DNA from: Dysgonomonas mossii DSM 22836
GTDB taxonomy: Bacteria > Bacteroidota > Bacteroidia > Bacteroidales > Dysgonomonadaceae
Reading direction: 5' to 3'
Assembly (NCBI RefSeq): GCF_000213575.1
Contig: NZ_GL892007.1
Location: 62,001 to 126,000 of the forward strand
DNA: 64,000 nucleotides
Shown: one piece after another, positions 55,059-63,479 of the stretch
Layout: the number at the start of each line of letters is the position of its first letter
How positions within the stretch are numbered: the stretch's first letter is position 1
Notes under the pieces: generated by a model
What the model was told of the DNA's origin: nothing
The model's input: only the letters and a program-made list of their open reading frames with translations
Database searches by the model: none
Position numbers and translations under genes: made by a program

Positions 55059-55880
55059 ATGAAACTATCAATTATAACTGTCAATTTAAACGACAAAACA
55101 GGACTTGAAAAGACCATCAAAAGTGTTATTTCACAGTCTTTCTCCGACTTTGAGTTTATCATTATTGACGGCGAGTCTACAGATGGCAGCATCGATATAA
55201 TAAACCAATATAAAAGCAAGATCAGCTATTGGGTAAGTGAAAAAGATAGTGGTATTTACAATGCTATGAATAAAGGTATCCGACAGGCTAAAGGCGAATA
55301 TCTATATTTTCTTAATTCGGGCGATGCATTACACAATGAGAATGTCCTCCATCATATATTCAATGATGATCCCCACGCACCTTTTATCTGCGGAAATTTT
55401 TATATGGAAGTTGGAGGGAAGCTGGAAGCAGATACAGCGTACAAAGGTCGTGATTGGCGTTTTGCCATTTATGATTTATTTGCCGGTTTTTTATGTCATC
55501 AGGCCTTCTTCATACATAGATCAAATTTCGAGAAATACGGACTATACAGCGAAGACCTTAAAGTTATCTCCGACTGGAAATTATTCTTTCAAGGGATTGC
55601 ACTTGACCATCTTCCTGTAAAATATGTAGACACATTCATTGTAGTTTACAATATGGAAGGATTCAGTACCCAAGTTGGCGGAGAAACTATATATAAAGAG
55701 AAGCTACAAGTATGCAATGAGCTTCTTAGCCCATCACTGACAGAAAAGCTTAAAAGATTATATTATCTCGATCAGAATGGATTTGTAACTGACATAATGA
55801 AATCTAAAACATGGATATACAACGGATTCCGCATATTTGCAAAAATTGGTCGTATCTTAGGCTTTATAAAAGTAGACTAG
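55059..55880 (+). CDS. Glycosyltransferase family 2 (WcaA-like)
   Basis: This 273-aa GT-A enzyme has LSIITVNLNDKTGLEKTIKS at the start, FIIIDGESTDGSIDIINQY near residue 32 and SGIYNAMNKGIRQAKGEYLY near residue 63, almost identical in order to 48693-49481. FFIHRSNFEKYGLYSEDLKV near residue 149 and ISDWKLFFQGIALD near residue 169 complete the fold. It is the last gene of the ABC-type cluster and overlaps the 3' end of the convergent RsmF-type gene by 4 bases. Confidence 0.88.
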   Translation: MKLSIITVNLNDKTGLEKTIKSVISQSFSDFEFIIIDGESTDGSIDIINQYKSKISYWVSEKDSGIYNAMNKGIRQAKGEYLYFLNSGDALHNENVLHHIFNDDPHAPFICGNFYMEVGGKLEADTAYKGRDWRFAIYDLFAGFLCHQAFFIHRSNFEKYGLYSEDLKVISDWKLFFQGIALDHLPVKYVDTFIVVYNMEGFSTQVGGETIYKEKLQVCNELLSPSLTEKLKRLYYLDQNGFVTDIMKSKTWIYNGFRIFAKIGRILGFIKVD

Positions 55881-57244
55881 ATAATATTCACCTCAGTTTC
55901 AGGAATATTAGCTGAACGGATTCGCCATTCTTGTGGATAAAGGTTATTTGCACGATTGCCTATATTCTTTACAAATCCCAGTGGCTTGTTCCTGTAGGTA
56001 ATTAAGATATAGCCTTTTGGCTGATCTTGCAATAATAGTGTCTCTTTACGTAGATAGGCTATAGCGGCTTTCCAGTCCACATCATAAGTCGTGAAATTCT
56101 CCGCATTGATATACGTACTTAATGCTAGAGACTGATCCGGGATAAAATCCTTTCCTTTAACCTCTCCCAAGCAGATTCCTTCTGAAATAACATTCAGGTG
56201 CGACTTTATCAAAGTTAAGTCATTATACAGAAGTGAAGGAAAAGCAAACCATCTATCTTTTTGCGAATAAAATATAAACGATTCATTATCCTTTACATAA
56301 TCTTTACAATCAAATGGAATAATACTTTTTGATGTTTTCTCTTTATCCTTCCTTCTCTTTAAAGAACCTTCATCAGAAGTCTTTCTAAGTAAAGCACAGA
56401 AAAAACCTTCTCCTTTAGTCTTATGAGGGAAGAATCGGTAAGCAGGAAAACTGTCTCTTAAAGAAGGGCTTACCCCCCACCCTTCTTTAACGTCGATTGG
56501 TAAAACCTCAGCTCCCAGCTCTTCACAAATCCATTGTACATTCTCCTCATTTTCATCTACATTGTATGTACATGTACTATATAGTAACAAGCCTTCCGTT
56601 TTGAGTGCAGACCATATATCTGCTAAAATACGTTGCTGCCGTTCTTTGCAGAGCTTGACATTGTCTATCGACCACTCCGATGTTGCACCCTCATCTTTTC
56701 GGAACATGCCCTCTCCTGAGCACGGGGCATCTACTAATATGAAATCAAAGAAGCCTTGCAGTTTTCCTATCTGTTGCGGATCGTTGTTAGTCACCACCGT
56801 ATTAGGATTACCCCACTTTGTTATATTCTCAGCCAATATATTCGCTCTAGTACGAATTACCTCATTAGAAACTAAAAGACTACTCTCCCCCATTACATCA
56901 GCTATCAGCGTCGACTTTCCTCCGGGAGCAGCACAAAGATCAAGAATACGCACATTACCTCCGACAACATATTGCCTGAAAGCTTGTTCTATAAACATCG
57001 AAGAGGCCTCTTGTACATAGTAACATCCGGCATGAAACAACGGATCGAAAGTAAACGAAGGTCTTTGAGGCAAGTAATATCCTGATTCAGTCCAAAGAAC
57101 TTTATCGAGAAAGAGTTTCTCTGCCTTATGATTATTTATTCTTATACTCGTCGGAGATTCACTATTCAAAGCTTCTACAAAAGCAACCCAATCATCTCCT
57201 AAAAGAGATTTTGTCCGAGTAATAAAATCAACGGGTAAATTCAT
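55877..57244 (-). CDS. RsmF/NOP2-type RNA (cytosine-5) methyltransferase
   Basis: This 455-aa enzyme is of the RsmB/RsmF group, which methylates C5 of cytosine in rRNA. The N-terminal PUA-like lead (SPTSIRINNHK near residue 30) and FHAGCYYVQEASSMFIEQAF near residue 70 precede the SAM-binding ILDLCAAPGGKSTLIADVM near residue 100. DFILVDAPCSGEGMFRKDE near residue 171 and STCTYNVDENEENV near residue 222 carry the two catalytic Cys residues. A C-terminal PUA-like domain (about 370-455) is present. A -7 box (minus TAACTTTG, 57263-57270) lies just upstream. Confidence 0.92.
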   Translation of the reverse strand: MNLPVDFITRTKSLLGDDWVAFVEALNSESPTSIRINNHKAEKLFLDKVLWTESGYYLPQRPSFTFDPLFHAGCYYVQEASSMFIEQAFRQYVVGGNVRILDLCAAPGGKSTLIADVMGESSLLVSNEVIRTRANILAENITKWGNPNTVVTNNDPQQIGKLQGFFDFILVDAPCSGEGMFRKDEGATSEWSIDNVKLCKERQQRILADIWSALKTEGLLLYSTCTYNVDENEENVQWICEELGAEVLPIDVKEGWGVSPSLRDSFPAYRFFPHKTKGEGFFCALLRKTSDEGSLKRRKDKEKTSKSIIPFDCKDYVKDNESFIFYSQKDRWFAFPSLLYNDLTLIKSHLNVISEGICLGEVKGKDFIPDQSLALSTYINAENFTTYDVDWKAAIAYLRKETLLLQDQPKGYILITYRNKPLGFVKNIGNRANNLYPQEWRIRSANIPETEVNII

Positions 57245-57262
57245 CCTTTAATATATTTACTA

Positions 57263-57270
57263 CAAAGTTA
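57263..57270 (-). promoter_or_regulatory. Candidate -7 box for the RsmF-type gene
   Basis: Minus-strand TAACTTTG, 19 bases before the ATG at 57244; a -33 element is not obvious. Confidence 0.5.
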
Positions 57271-57344
57271 GGGGAAATTATACATGATTTTTACATATCT
57301 GTCGACGAATAAAGCAAAGTATTCGTTATCAGTAATATTTTTTC

Positions 57345-57352
57345 TACTTTTG
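57345..57352 (+). promoter_or_regulatory. Candidate -7 box for the GT-C-like gene
   Basis: TACTTTTG matches TAnnTTTG 23 bases before the ATG at 57376. The -33 region has no clear TTTG. Confidence 0.5.
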
Positions 57353-57375
57353 TTGTTTAATCAGAATAATAAGTA

Positions 57376-58884
57376 ATGATAAAACAAGCTATAGTAAAAG
57401 ATAAGAATATCCTTATTCTATTATCTCTATATTCTTTTCTATTATTATTCTTTTGTTCCAAGATGTCTCCTTTATATCCTATAAACGAGTGGTCTGACGT
57501 CAATCTTTACTACAATATAGGCAAAGCTATTTTTAACGGAAGAATATTATATACTGAAGCATTTGACCATAAAGGGCCTCTCATCTTTTTTATTTATGGC
57601 ATAGGGTATGCAATCTCCAATACCTCATTCATTGGCATGTACCTGATAGAAGCTTTCTTTTGGACAGCGATGATCTGTTGTGGGTACTTGACTGCCCGAC
57701 TATCTCTAGATAAAATATATGCTTTTGCAGTAGCTCTTATATTTCCTCTATTCGTACTGTCTCATTCTTCGGAAGGAGGTTCGGCCGAAGAGTTCATTCT
57801 TGTATTTGAAGTCGTCAGCTTATTATTATTTTTGAACTACTTCAATAATAATAACTCTAAACACGCCCCTAGATACATGTTTATTCACGGCGTTATGAGT
57901 GCGGCAACCATACTTATAAAAATCAATTTGGTTGTATTCTGGCTTTTCCCTTTACTGGCTATATTAATCGCTATACTAAAAAATAAAGACTATAAAAATC
58001 TAATTGCCAATATTGCAGCATACATTGGAGGCATGCTAATCCTATTCCTTCCTATTTTTATCTATTTCGTATACAATAATGCGTTATCTGAAGCATGGAA
58101 TACATATATAGTATTGAACGGAAAATACGCACAATTAGATGGCTTTGTAGAAACTATAGAAAACCTTGCTATTAAGTTTTATCAACGTTTACGGTTCGAC
58201 ACATTCGAATACCTAGTCATTCTGATTGGAGCATTCTATTTTCCGATACAATACATTCAGAATGATACAGGCAGATTAGCCATTATTTTGTCCTTCATAA
58301 GTCTGCATATCGCCATATTTATATCACCTAATTACGTGTTCTACTATTCTATGCCTTACTATATATTCAGCTTACTAGGAAGTATCGCGATAATAGACAT
58401 ACTCAGCCGAATGATAAAGGTACAGGCTAGATGGTACTTATACGTATTATTTTCTTTCTTTGCTTTAGCAATAGGAATAAAAGAAAAGAACTTTTTCTCA
58501 CTCTCCACAGCTGAACTATTAAGAAAAGAAGAGCCAAACAATCCTGCCTTTCTTTTTAGTAACATTGTAATGAAAGAAAGCAACCCTACACTGCTCAACC
58601 TTGGTTTAGACCTAGGTAATGGCGTATTTACAAAAGCGAATATTGTACCGAATGTCAAATACTTTATTTCACCAAATCTACCTCATTCTATCTATCCCGA
58701 GATGAGGGATGAGCAGACGAAGTACATAGAAAATAAAGAAGTACAATTCATCATATTATCCGAATTCTCTCTCAACTTCGACTATTTCTTTAATTTACCG
58801 GCTTTGAATGAGAATTATAAGATAGTAGACACATATATTGAAGATAAATTCAAAACCTATTATTTATATAAATTAAAAGACTAA
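57376..58884 (+). CDS. Polytopic membrane protein, GT-C glycosyltransferase-like
   Basis: This 502-aa protein has about 10-11 hydrophobic segments, the first at residues 11-28. The first outer loop contains NEWSDVNLYYNIGKAIFNGRILY near residue 36 (with an Asp in the place where GT39/GT-C enzymes have their DE/DD pair) and EAFDHKGPLIFFIYG near residue 57, a pattern common in ArnT/GT39-like proteins. The C-terminal 100 residues are soluble and extracellular in orientation. I cannot assign the donor or acceptor. The gene is followed after 6 bases by an RsmI-family methylase. Confidence 0.7.
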   Translation: MIKQAIVKDKNILILLSLYSFLLLFFCSKMSPLYPINEWSDVNLYYNIGKAIFNGRILYTEAFDHKGPLIFFIYGIGYAISNTSFIGMYLIEAFFWTAMICCGYLTARLSLDKIYAFAVALIFPLFVLSHSSEGGSAEEFILVFEVVSLLLFLNYFNNNNSKHAPRYMFIHGVMSAATILIKINLVVFWLFPLLAILIAILKNKDYKNLIANIAAYIGGMLILFLPIFIYFVYNNALSEAWNTYIVLNGKYAQLDGFVETIENLAIKFYQRLRFDTFEYLVILIGAFYFPIQYIQNDTGRLAIILSFISLHIAIFISPNYVFYYSMPYYIFSLLGSIAIIDILSRMIKVQARWYLYVLFSFFALAIGIKEKNFFSLSTAELLRKEEPNNPAFLFSNIVMKESNPTLLNLGLDLGNGVFTKANIVPNVKYFISPNLPHSIYPEMRDEQTKYIENKEVQFIILSEFSLNFDYFFNLPALNENYKIVDTYIEDKFKTYYLYKLKD

Positions 58885-58890
58885 AATGCT

Positions 58891-59595
58891 ATGCAAGCAT
58901 CGTTATATCTCATACCCGTCACACTAGGAGAAACTTCAGTCGAACAGGTATTACCCACATACAACAAAGAGATCATCTTACAAATAAAATACTTTATTGT
59001 GGAGAATATCCGCTCTGCCCGCCGTTTCTTGAAAAAGGTAGAGAGCAGCATCAATATAGATGAGCTTACCTTCTACGAGCTGAATAAGCATACCAAGCCT
59101 GAAGACATCGAAAATTACCTCAACCCTATGGTAAATGGATTTCATGTGGGTATTATATCCGAAGCGGGCTGTCCGGCGATAGCCGACCCGGGAAGCGACA
59201 TAGTAGCTATTGCCCAGAAAAAGAATTATAAAGTAGTACCTTTGGTAGGGCCTTCTTCCATTCTTCTTTCGCTTATGGCATCGGGGTTTAACGGACAAGG
59301 ATTTGCTTTTCACGGTTATTTGCCTATTGATGGGTCGGAACGTATCAAGAAAATCAAACAACTTGAAAACCTGATACATCATGAACATCAGACACAGATA
59401 TTTATAGAAACCCCCTATCGTAATCAAAAGCTGGCTGAGGATATTATCAAGCATTGTACGCCTTCCACAAAGCTGTGCATTGCGATGAATATCACTTGTG
59501 AAAATGAGTATATCAGAACTCTCTCAGTAAAACAATGGGCAAAGCAATTACCCGATATGGCAAAACAACTATGTATCTTCCTTTTATATAAATAA
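58891..59595 (+). CDS. RsmI-family SAM-dependent methyltransferase (short form)
   Basis: This 234-aa protein of the tetrapyrrole methylase fold has GIISEAGCPAIADPGSDIVAIA near residue 87, VVPLVGPSSILLSLMASGFNG near residue 112 and FHGYLPIDGSERIKKI near residue 138, all typical of RsmI-like enzymes that methylate rRNA. It lacks the N-terminal 15-20 residues of the usual RsmI LYVVATPIGNL start and the extra C-terminal part, and so belongs to the shorter second RsmI-like group of Bacteroidota. Its exact target is not known from this sequence. Confidence 0.82.
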   Translation: MQASLYLIPVTLGETSVEQVLPTYNKEIILQIKYFIVENIRSARRFLKKVESSINIDELTFYELNKHTKPEDIENYLNPMVNGFHVGIISEAGCPAIADPGSDIVAIAQKKNYKVVPLVGPSSILLSLMASGFNGQGFAFHGYLPIDGSERIKKIKQLENLIHHEHQTQIFIETPYRNQKLAEDIIKHCTPSTKLCIAMNITCENEYIRTLSVKQWAKQLPDMAKQLCIFLLYK

Positions 59596-59695
59596 GGTAA
59601 CACCTGTCACTTTTTCATAAAGCTGACAAACAGTAGATTGCAGACAAAAGGTGACAAAAGTGACACTTTTTCATAGTTTTTTTAATGTCACTTTT
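59594..59695. repeat. Intergenic GTNAC-pair element cluster (copy 4)
   Basis: Between two convergent genes, GTAAC/GTCAC (59597-59601, 59606-59610) and GTGAC/GTGAC (59651-59655, 59660-59664) are spaced with a 9-bp period, plus GTCAC (59687-59691). AAAAGTGACA (59656-59665) is perfectly complementary to both TGTCACTTTT at 59605-59614 and at 59686-59695, so alternative hairpins are possible. The reverse complement of 59647-59667 differs from the 21-bp string at 3646-3666 at two positions. It may end transcription from both sides. Confidence 0.6.
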
Positions 59696-59747
59696 CTTAC
59701 TGAAAAGATAATTATGTCAAAGAACAATATCTATTAATAAGATAATA

Positions 59748-61433
59748 TTATTCTTTAAAAATATAGGAAAGAAACAAGTGCTCTACACTATTATTTTTTT
59801 GAAGAAAAACTGTCAATAAATATTCTTTATCACGATTTTCTACAATATCAATAGCGGTTTGCTTTTCTATGATTTTTCTATTCAATCCGTATTTTTGTAA
59901 AAATGGTTTGTCATTTCCAATTTGATACAACAGTTGCTTTCTTTCTCTTTTTTCTATTTTATCGTCCCAAAATCCATGTGGGCGTATCTTAAAGTTACAA
60001 TAATAGTCTGTTCTTAGTTCTGTAAACAAATCAATACCTCGTGATAATAAGAAGTTGTGCAAAAACAAAAATATATCTTCTAACCGATAACCATGATGCG
60101 GAAGGTTATGTAAATTATAATACTGCCCTATTTCATCAAATAGCTCGAAGTAACGATCTTTATAATACGTGTCAGTCAACACCTGCATGGTACGGCTAAA
60201 CTTTCCGCTATTCCAATATTTCTCGAGAGCATGCTCGGCATCATGGATACGTTCCAGTTCTTCGTGGGTAATATCATCATTCGAATCTATCTCGTAAGGT
60301 GCTAAAAGGCTGTATTTGTATCCATACTTATCGGCGTTACGTCTAAGGAATGTACCCCTAAGCATCTTTAGAAAGCCAAGTTGAAGTTCTTTTGCCTTCA
60401 GGCGAAACACATCATTAAACGACTTTACAAACCGCTCATAAGTCTCGTAAGGCAATCCGGCGATAAGGTCTAAGTGCAGGTCTATTTTACCTCCATCCAT
60501 CAGCTTTTGTACATTACCTGCCAGCAATTCAAAATTCTGCTTACGCTTTACAGCAATATTAGTAGGTTCGTAGGTAGATTGGATACCTATTTCGAATCTG
60601 AAATAGTTTTCCGGTAAGTTTTTATTGAGGTAATTTATTGATTCGTCAGTGAGGAGGTCAGCATATATTTCAAACTGACAACTTAAACCGGGACGATAAT
60701 TATCAATCAAAAAATCAAAAACAAATTGAGTATGTTCTTTATTGAGATTAAAGGTCCGATCAAGAAATTTAATTTGTTTGGCATTACTCCCGATAAAATA
60801 AGAAAGATTTTCAACAATATGATGCCGAGGGAAATAACGGACTCCCTTTTCGAGCGAAGACAAGCAGTATTGACACTGATAAGGACAGCCTCGAGATGTT
60901 TCGAAATACAGCAATCTGTTTTTCATATTTTCCTTATCTTCTTCCAGTTGGTATGGAGAGGGCAAAGAAGCCAGTTTCTCTAAATCAGCTTTAGCGACAA
61001 TCCTACTTACCGAACCTTTCTTCGATATGCCATCTATAACGGGTTCACGATTAGTGCTTATAGCCGTAAGCAATTCACCTAGTACAAATTCACCTTCTCC
61101 GCTAATCAGGTAATCGACATCCCAATTTTCAATAAAATAATCAGGCTCATAAGTAACCTCGGGGCCTCCTATAATTATAATGGTTTGTGGACTTTTTTCT
61201 TTGATTAAATCAATCAAAAGTTTCACCTTTTCCACGTTCCATATATATACACTGATACCAACAACATCTGGCTTTTGTAATAAAAGATCGTCTACAATTG
61301 TATTTACGTCTTCTTTTATTACATATTCCTTAAACGAGATATCGAATTTATCTTTGTTGGCTACATACAGCCATCGCAGAGCAAGCGAAGTATGTATATA
61401 TTTAGCATTGAGCGTGGTTAGTAATACTTTCAT
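59748..61433 (-). CDS. B12-binding radical SAM protein (DUF4080 type)
   Basis: This 561-aa protein starts with a B12-binding domain (KVLLTTLNAKYIHTSLALRW; PDVVGISVYIW near residue 55; IIIIGGPEVTYEPDYF near residue 84). The radical SAM core has FETSRGCPYQCQYCLSS near residue 174 with the CX3CX2C cluster motif. The last third (about 400-561) matches DUF4080, frequent in Bacteroidota. It could carry out a methylation or methylthiolation using cobalamin and SAM, but the substrate is unknown. It stands alone on the minus strand; no clear -7 box is seen upstream. Confidence 0.87.
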   Translation of the reverse strand: MKVLLTTLNAKYIHTSLALRWLYVANKDKFDISFKEYVIKEDVNTIVDDLLLQKPDVVGISVYIWNVEKVKLLIDLIKEKSPQTIIIIGGPEVTYEPDYFIENWDVDYLISGEGEFVLGELLTAISTNREPVIDGISKKGSVSRIVAKADLEKLASLPSPYQLEEDKENMKNRLLYFETSRGCPYQCQYCLSSLEKGVRYFPRHHIVENLSYFIGSNAKQIKFLDRTFNLNKEHTQFVFDFLIDNYRPGLSCQFEIYADLLTDESINYLNKNLPENYFRFEIGIQSTYEPTNIAVKRKQNFELLAGNVQKLMDGGKIDLHLDLIAGLPYETYERFVKSFNDVFRLKAKELQLGFLKMLRGTFLRRNADKYGYKYSLLAPYEIDSNDDITHEELERIHDAEHALEKYWNSGKFSRTMQVLTDTYYKDRYFELFDEIGQYYNLHNLPHHGYRLEDIFLFLHNFLLSRGIDLFTELRTDYYCNFKIRPHGFWDDKIEKRERKQLLYQIGNDKPFLQKYGLNRKIIEKQTAIDIVENRDKEYLLTVFLQKNNSVEHLFLSYIFKE

Positions 61434-61539
61434 TATGTAGATACTATGATTAACTCATAATACATTTATACATCGTGCGTAACATCGTCAATTAAACAAT
61501 ATACCTTACCCTCTGATGATCGATTGAGTCTTGCAAGCT

Positions 61540-63240
61540 CTAATCTTCATTTTCGAGAATCTGTTTTGCTCTTTCAATAGCAATGTTTATGTTATCACAA
61601 ATATTTATTTCTCCTATCATATTGGGAATTTCCGACTTCTCTATCATAGCATGCACCTCGGGCCTTACTCCAGACAGTACAACTTGTATTCCGTCCTTCA
61701 TCGATTTACGGCATAAACCAGTCAAGTTGTGCAATCCGGTAGAATCTATAAATGGAACCAAACGCATCCGAATAATTCTTATCTTGGAGCTTTCGCCAAT
61801 CTCACGCATACTTTCATCAAACTTGTTAGCTATACCAAAGAAAAACGGCCCATCTATTTCATATACTTCAACGCCTTCGGGCAATGATAGTATCTCTTCA
61901 TTTTGCGTAAATTCACTTTCGTCTGTCAAGTCTAGTTGATCTTTTATAACAGACACTTGTGAAACCTCATTTATTCGCTTCAAGAATAATACAACAGCTA
62001 ATAGTAGTCCAACCTCTATAGCTACCGTAAGGTCAAATATTACCGTCAGGAAGAATGTAATCAACAATACGGCAATATCCGACTTCTGATTTCTCAAAAG
62101 AGATTTGAATGTACGCCACTCACTCATATTGTATGATACAATAACAAGTATTCCGGCAAGACAAGCCATGGGGATGTATTGAGCCAAGGGCATAAACAGA
62201 AGTAAAATAAGCAACAATACCACTGCATGTATGATTCCGGCGATAGGAGTTCGTCCTCCGTTGTTAATATTGGTCATCGTACGAGCAATAGCTCCTGTTG
62301 CAGGTATACCACCAAACAAAGGTGTCACAATATTCGCCACTCCCTGCGCTATAAGCTCAGTGTTTGAATTATGCTTCTCCCCTCCGATCACACCATCTGC
62401 AACCGTCGCCGACAAAAGAGATTCTATAGCACCAAGCATCGCTATAGTGATAGCAACAGGTAACAAATCTATAATTGCAGCCATATTAATGACCGGAATT
62501 TCTGCATCGGGAATTTCGGCCTTTATTCTGAAGCGATCCCCAATAGTATCTATCACTTCTATGCCGACATACGTTTTTAATAGATATACAACTACTGTTA
62601 TTATTAAAATTGCGACGAGCGACCCCGGAACCTTTTTCACAATGCGGGGAGTCATTACAATTATAAATATACTGGCTATACTGATAAGTGTATTCCACCA
62701 GTTGATCGTTCCAAAATATTTAAAATACATTATCCATTTTCCAATAAAATCTCCGGGTAGTTTTTCACCGCCAAAGTTCAATCCGAAAACATCTGCTATC
62801 TGGGTTGTAAATATAGTAACGGCGATACCGCTTGTAAAACCTACAATAATAGGATATGGTATAAATTTTATAATCTTCCCTAGCTTAAACACACCTAAAA
62901 GGACGAGTATAACACCCGAGATAATAGTTGCAATAATAAGTCCCTTGATGCCATGGGTTTGAACAACTCCATATACAATAACGATAAAAGCTCCTGTTGG
63001 TCCCCCAATCTGTACCCGACTTCCACCCATGAACGATATAATAAATCCGGCAATAATGGCGGTTATAATACCCTTTTCGGGAGTAACACCCGATGCTATA
63101 CCAAAAGCCAAAGCAAGAGGCAGGGCAACAATGCCGACTATAAGGCCAGACATCAGGTCGTTTATGAATTTTTCTTTATTGTATGTTCTTAAGGAAATAA
63201 ATAGCTGAGGAGTAAAGTCTTTTAGGAAATCTTTTTTCAT
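61540..63240 (-). CDS. SulP-family anion transporter with STAS domain
   Basis: This 566-aa protein has an N-terminal transmembrane part of 10-14 helices starting near residue 30. GIVALPLALAFGIASGVTPEKG near residue 35 and GSRVQIGGPTGAFIVIVYG near residue 73 are SulP hallmarks. The STAS domain (about residues 445-560) contains VYEIDGPFFFGIANKFDE and FIDSTGLHNL, with the Ser phosphorylated in related STAS proteins. It may carry sulphate, bicarbonate or another anion; the cargo cannot be read from the sequence. A -7 box (minus TACCTTTG, 63388-63395) lies upstream. Confidence 0.92.
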   Translation of the reverse strand: MKKDFLKDFTPQLFISLRTYNKEKFINDLMSGLIVGIVALPLALAFGIASGVTPEKGIITAIIAGFIISFMGGSRVQIGGPTGAFIVIVYGVVQTHGIKGLIIATIISGVILVLLGVFKLGKIIKFIPYPIIVGFTSGIAVTIFTTQIADVFGLNFGGEKLPGDFIGKWIMYFKYFGTINWWNTLISIASIFIIVMTPRIVKKVPGSLVAILIITVVVYLLKTYVGIEVIDTIGDRFRIKAEIPDAEIPVINMAAIIDLLPVAITIAMLGAIESLLSATVADGVIGGEKHNSNTELIAQGVANIVTPLFGGIPATGAIARTMTNINNGGRTPIAGIIHAVVLLLILLLFMPLAQYIPMACLAGILVIVSYNMSEWRTFKSLLRNQKSDIAVLLITFFLTVIFDLTVAIEVGLLLAVVLFLKRINEVSQVSVIKDQLDLTDESEFTQNEEILSLPEGVEVYEIDGPFFFGIANKFDESMREIGESSKIRIIRMRLVPFIDSTGLHNLTGLCRKSMKDGIQVVLSGVRPEVHAMIEKSEIPNMIGEINICDNINIAIERAKQILENED

Positions 63241-63387
63241 AACAAACGAGGAATGGATTAATGTGATTTATTATTTGCTATAAAATACATAAAAAATATA
63301 ACATTCTGAAATTATAACATTTAGAAGTACTTATATAATCTCTTCCAACGATACAATAACAAGTCCTGATGTTCAATTTTCAGGGCA

Positions 63388-63395
63388 CAAAGGTA
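63388..63395 (-). promoter_or_regulatory. Candidate -7 box for the SulP gene
   Basis: Minus-strand TACCTTTG, 148 bases before the ATG at 63240, so the leader would be unusually long for this window. No nearer match was found. Confidence 0.35.
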
Positions 63396-63437
63396 TAAAA
63401 TCATTTGAATTCTTTCTTAGAAAAGGATTTTAAATAT

Positions 63438-63445
63438 TAAATTTG
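63438..63445 (+). promoter_or_regulatory. Candidate -7 box for rubrerythrin
   Basis: TAAATTTG matches TAnnTTTG, 34 bases before the ATG at 63480; no good -33 element is visible. Confidence 0.45.
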
Positions 63446-63479
63446 TAAAAATCATTTTTTTAAAACTATCATCAAAGTT

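Noticed and set aside
56562-57020. A 152-codon plus-strand frame inside the RsmF-type gene
   Set aside because: Antisense shadow of a gene with full motif support; no ribosome site or homology.
58978-59454. A 158-codon minus-strand frame inside the RsmI-family gene
   Set aside because: Antisense to the clear SAM methylase motifs; no independent evidence.
62231-62962. A 243-codon plus-strand open frame inside the SulP gene
   Set aside because: It is antisense to a clear transporter gene, has no start signal and its translation is low-complexity; it reflects the codon bias of the real gene.
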